Shown: positions 60,954 to 64,000 of the stretch, piece after piece
Layout: each line of letters starts with the position of its first letter
Numbering within the stretch: the first letter of the stretch is position 1
Assembly (NCBI RefSeq): GCF_000159695.1
Contig: NZ_CM000955.1
Span: 1,342,524-1,406,523, forward strand
From: Finegoldia magna ATCC 53516
GTDB lineage: Bacteria; Bacillota; Clostridia; Tissierellales; Peptoniphilaceae
Reading direction: 5' to 3'
DNA: 64,000 bases
Made by a program: the position numbers and the translations under genes
The notes under the pieces: model-generated
Told to the model about the DNA's origin: nothing
The model's input: only the letters and a program-made list of their open reading frames with translations
The model's database searches: none

Positions 60954-61385
60954 ATGTTTATTAACGAATATTTTCATAATATTGACTCAAAAGGTCGCGT
61001 TATTATGCCCTCAAAGTTTAGAGATGAAATAGGAGAAGAATTCTACATTACAAAAGGTATGGATGAATGTCTTTTCGTATATCCTGTATCTGCTTTTATT
61101 CAAATGACTGAAAAGCTTAATAAATTGTCATTAACTAGAAGACAAGCAAGAGCGTTTTCAAGGGTGTTTTTCGCTGGTGCTAGTAACCAGGAAATTGATA
61201 AACAAGGAAGGTTTTTGATTCCACAATCCTTGAGAAACTATGCAGATATCAAAAAAGAAGTTGCCATTATTGGAGTATCCAATCGTATCGAAATATGGGA
61301 TAAAGAAAAATGGGAACAATACTCTAATGACTCTTCACTAAACTATGACGATTTAGCTGATGATTTAAATGATCTTGATTTGTAG
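60954..61385 (+). CDS. mraZ: transcriptional regulator MraZ
   Basis: A 143-residue protein of two AbrB-like MraZ domains: MFINEYFHNIDSKGRVIMPSKFR (first) and ASNQEIDKQGRFLIPQSLR (second), each with the DxKGR signature. MraZ forms a ring and represses the dcw operon through repeats at its own promoter. The start is ATG 60954, after GGAGGG; an in-frame ATG at 60942 lies within the operator and lacks a ribosome site. It is followed 7 bp later by rsmH. Confidence 0.96.
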   Translation: MFINEYFHNIDSKGRVIMPSKFRDEIGEEFYITKGMDECLFVYPVSAFIQMTEKLNKLSLTRRQARAFSRVFFAGASNQEIDKQGRFLIPQSLRNYADIKKEVAIIGVSNRIEIWDKEKWEQYSNDSSLNYDDLADDLNDLDL

Positions 61386-61392
61386 GTGAATT

Positions 61393-62331
61393 ATGGAATT
61401 CAAGCATGTGCCAATTTTATTAAATGAATGCATCGAAAATTTAAATATTAGAGACGGTAAAATTTATGTGGATTGCACTGTTGGAGGCGCTGGACATTCC
61501 AGAGAAATTGCAAAAAGAATTGGGAATGGTAAGCTAATTTGCTTTGATCAAGATGAAGACGCATTAACAGTGGCGAAAGAACGCTTAAAAGAATATGGAG
61601 ATAAGGTTATCTTTATAAAGGATAATTTTAAAAATATTAAAAGTGATTTACAAAATATAGGAATTGAAAAAGTTGATGGAATATTAATGGATATAGGTGT
61701 TAGTTCTTATCAAATCGATGAAGATAGTAGAGGTTTTTCTTATATGCATGATGCGGTTTTGGATATGAGAATGGATCAAACTAATCCAATTACTGCCAAG
61801 GATATCGTCAACACGTATTCACAAGAAGATTTAGAAAATATTATTTTCAAATATTCAGAAGAAAAATGGGCTAAAAGAATTGCTGAATTTATATGCAATG
61901 AAAGAGAAGTCAAACCTATTAATACTACTTTTGAATTAGTGGAAGTTATTGAAAAAGCGATTCCTAAAAAAGTAAGAATGAATCAAAAAGGCCACAGTGC
62001 AAAGAAAACTTTTCAAGCAATTAGAATTGAAGTTAATAAAGAATTAGACGTTTTAGAACAAGCAGTTGGAGATTGCATAGATTTATTGAATCCTGAAGGT
62101 AGAATTTGTATAATAACGTTTCATTCTTTGGAGGATAAAATTTGCAAAGATATTTTCAAACAAAGACAAAAAGGTTGTATATGTCCTCCAGAAATTCCGG
62201 TATGTGTTTGCAATCATAAGCCTGAAATTAAGATTATTACTAGAAAGCCGATAGAGCCTTCAACAGAAGAATTAAAACAAAATTCTAGGGCTCGAAGTGC
62301 AAAGTTAAGAGTAGCTGAAAAGATTATTTGA
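61393..62331 (+). CDS. rsmH: 16S rRNA (cytosine1402-N4)-methyltransferase RsmH
   Basis: A 312-residue SAM-dependent methyltransferase acting on C1402 of 16S rRNA. Motifs: [24 protein letters not shown] (SAM loop), [50 protein letters not shown] and [16 protein letters not shown]. The C terminus has a cysteine cluster ([13 protein letters not shown]), as in clostridial homologues, and ends [14 protein letters not shown]. In that conserved [10 protein letters not shown] motif one Arg is encoded by CGA. Second gene of the dcw cluster. Confidence 0.97.
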   Translation: MEFKHVPILLNECIENLNIRDGKIYVDCTVGGAGHSREIAKRIGNGKLICFDQDEDALTVAKERLKEYGDKVIFIKDNFKNIKSDLQNIGIEKVDGILMDIGVSSYQIDEDSRGFSYMHDAVLDMRMDQTNPITAKDIVNTYSQEDLENIIFKYSEEKWAKRIAEFICNEREVKPINTTFELVEVIEKAIPKKVRMNQKGHSAKKTFQAIRIEVNKELDVLEQAVGDCIDLLNPEGRICIITFHSLEDKICKDIFKQRQKGCICPPEIPVCVCNHKPEIKIITRKPIEPSTEELKQNSRARSAKLRVAEKII

Positions 62332-62366
62332 TAATTATATGATTTGATTAATAAATGGAGACAAAA

Positions 62367-62756
62367 ATGGGTAATGCACAAAGAAAAATTGAAGTTTTTC
62401 CACAGTATGTAGAAAAAAAAGAATTTGAAGTCAAAAAAATTGAACAAACAAAAAAATTAAATAGACCTAGTAGGAGAACAAATCTTTTTTCTACTTTTAA
62501 TAAAGTAATGATATGCGTGGTTATTTGTTTATCCATTTTGGTGATGAATCGTTATTCTAAGATTCAAAGCATGTCCAGTGAATTAAAAGAAGTAAAAAAT
62601 CAAGTAATGCTTACAGAAGGCAACCGAGATGTGATAAAATCTAATATAGAGAGTAAATTAACTAATAAAAATATTGAAGAAATAGCAAAAAATAATTTGG
62701 GTATGCAATTTCCCGAAAATGCTCAAATTATGTACTTAAAATTAGAGGAAAAATAA
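62367..62756 (+). CDS. ftsL: cell division protein FtsL
   Basis: A 129-residue bitopic membrane protein: a basic cytoplasmic N terminus, one transmembrane helix (about 46-63, VMICVVICLSILVMNRY), then a coiled coil (about 66-100) and the LGMQFPEN segment typical of FtsL/DivIC. I choose ATG 62367, 6 nt after GGAG; the ATG at 62355 overlaps that site. It lies between rsmH and the penicillin-binding protein, and its stop overlaps the next start by one base. Confidence 0.9.
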   Translation: MGNAQRKIEVFPQYVEKKEFEVKKIEQTKKLNRPSRRTNLFSTFNKVMICVVICLSILVMNRYSKIQSMSSELKEVKNQVMLTEGNRDVIKSNIESKLTNKNIEEIAKNNLGMQFPENAQIMYLKLEEK

Positions 62757-64000
62757 TGAGAAGGCGCAATTTAAGCAAAGAAAAAATCAATAAAAATTTC
62801 AATAAAAACTACAATTCTCGTATTGTAGTTTTATTTTGTATATTGACAATTATTGTATTGTTAATAGTTGGTAAACTGATTTATTTACAATTGACCCCTG
62901 CTGGAGATAAATATCGAAAACTTTCAGCAAAACAAAGCACCAATACTATTAATATTGATGCTGAAAGAGGAAAAATATTAGATACAAATGGTGAGACATT
63001 GGCAGATAATGTGGTATCTAATAATTTGTATGTAAATGCTACTTATTTAAACGATCAATCGAAATCAAACTTAATTGATTCGTTAGGAAAAACTTTAAGC
63101 ATGAAACCTGAAGAATTAAGAAAAGTTTTAGATAAAAAGAAAACAGTTCTAGTTAAACCTTCATTATCGAAAACAGAAATAGAAAACATAAAAAAACTAC
63201 CTATAAGTAATCAGAAATTTATTAGCATCGTTTCTGAGAAAAAGAGATATTATCCAAATAAAGAAATGTTAGCTCAAGTTTTAGGATTTACAAATGTAAA
63301 TAATGATGGAGTTGTCGGATTGGAGAGCTTTTATAATGCTAAATTAAAAGGTAAACCAGGAAAAAGAATTCTGAACAGTTCAGTTAATCGATCGATTGAT
63401 TTATCAGATGATAGTTCTGTGATTATTAATCCGGAAAACGGATATGATTTAAAAACAACTATAGATAGTACTATCCAAGGCTTTGTAGAAGATAGTTTAA
63501 AAGACATAGAAAATAATTTTAAACCAAAATCTGCGACGATAATCGTTATGAATCCAAATAATGGAGATGTTTTGGGTATGGGATCTTTCCCTAATTTTAA
63601 TCCCAATGATCCTAAAACTCCGCTTTTAAAAGATCAAATAAATGAATTAAATGATTTGAAAAAAGAGAATGATGAAGATAAAATCAGTAAATTTTATTTT
63701 AATATGTGGGAAAACAAAGCAACTTCATGGACTTATGAGCCTGGAAGTGTATTTAAAACTATAACTAGTGCAGCTGCAACTGAAGAGCACACAGCAACAC
63801 AAGAATCACATTATTTCTGTAATGGATTTATTAGAGATATTCCAGGCGTTGTCATAAGATGTGAAAGATATTGGAATCCTCATGGTGACGAAACATTTCA
63901 AGAAGCTTTCAACAATTCTTGCAATATTGCATATGTAAATATTGGTAGAGATTTGGGAAAAGCAAATATGCAAAAATACGTAAATGGATTTGGTTTTAAT
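62756..64000 (+). CDS. FtsI/SpoVD-type class B penicillin-binding protein, 5' part
   Basis: The first 415 codons of a division transpeptidase; the gene continues past the window. A basic N terminus and TM anchor (about 22-45, VVLFCILTIIVLLIVGKLIY) are followed by the pedestal domain (AERGKILDTNGETLADN). The transpeptidase domain begins near 240 (TIDSTIQGFVEDSL) with the catalytic SxxK in EPGSVFKTIT (Ser331) and the SxN motif in NNSCNIAYVN (Ser388). The KTG motif lies outside the window. Whether PASTA repeats follow, which would make it SpoVD-like, cannot be seen. Confidence 0.93.
   Translation, partial: MRRRNLSKEKINKNFNKNYNSRIVVLFCILTIIVLLIVGKLIYLQLTPAGDKYRKLSAKQSTNTINIDAERGKILDTNGETLADNVVSNNLYVNATYLNDQSKSNLIDSLGKTLSMKPEELRKVLDKKKTVLVKPSLSKTEIENIKKLPISNQKFISIVSEKKRYYPNKEMLAQVLGFTNVNNDGVVGLESFYNAKLKGKPGKRILNSSVNRSIDLSDDSSVIINPENGYDLKTTIDSTIQGFVEDSLKDIENNFKPKSATIIVMNPNNGDVLGMGSFPNFNPNDPKTPLLKDQINELNDLKKENDEDKISKFYFNMWENKATSWTYEPGSVFKTITSAAATEEHTATQESHYFCNGFIRDIPGVVIRCERYWNPHGDETFQEAFNNSCNIAYVNIGRDLGKANMQKYVNGFGFN

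Overview
The window is an AT-rich, low-GC Gram-positive chromosome segment. Arginine is encoded mostly by AGA, and there is an amaP-DUF2273-asp23 operon, a pstSCAB-phoU-phoPR operon, rexAB-type addB/addA, a class A-like sortase, a polyamine potABCD operon and a clostridial-style rsmH. Together these point to an anaerobic Firmicute of the Tissierellia/Peptoniphilaceae group (Finegoldia or Anaerococcus type). The genus is an inference.

Layout. 1-2275: the 3' end of a 5S rRNA, a 153-bp palindromic element, 17 ordinary tRNA genes and one detached tRNA with anticodon CCG. 2327-4267: a lone prepilin, a YczE-like membrane protein and a degenerate YprB-type RNase H fold protein, all on the minus strand. 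4360-8078: nifS-thiI, then lemA and a TPM-domain protein. 8220-12419: a cupin regulator with potABCD. 12523-22641: uppP, then pcrA-ligA and gatCAB-rdgB-phosphoesterase-folD. 22732-24866: three maturation genes for selenium/molybdenum hydroxylases. 24903-25316: a Fur-family regulator. 25483-32661: a seven-gene surface-polysaccharide locus that carries the complete set for a diacetamido-dideoxy-hexuronic acid nucleotide sugar. 32721-33677: a lone 3-hydroxyacyl-CoA dehydrogenase. 33979-35314: the Asp23 envelope operon. 35340-36908: an intact IS3-family (IS150-like) element. 36921-37775: degV. 37876-44543: the phosphate operon on the minus strand, driven from a recognisable PHO box. 44686-46707: asparaginase, an unknown protein and a short MltG-like protein. 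46768-54912: RluA-type pseudouridine synthase, TGS-uridine kinase fusion, addB, addA. 54949-58500: a two-component system with an unknown anchored protein. 58645-58815: two tandem tRNA-Lys(CTT) genes. 58911-60786: a membrane protein, a HAD phosphatase and a sortase. 60954-64000: the start of the dcw division cluster (mraZ, rsmH, ftsL, pbp), which runs off the end of the window.

The most interesting observations are these. (1) A tRNA with anticodon CCG resembles the window's own tRNA-Trp and lacks the arginine A20 base. It occurs where I can find no in-frame CGG codon in about 60 genes, which suggests an arginine-to-tryptophan codon reassignment or a codon in transition. (2) The PstS phosphate-binding lipoprotein has its two halves in the opposite order to ordinary PstS, that is, a circular permutation. 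(3) An IS150-like element sits exactly in the loop of an intrinsic terminator between convergent operons, with an ATTA target duplication and its own replacement terminator. (4) There are clear MraZ and PHO operator arrays, and a sigma-B-like promoter in front of asp23.
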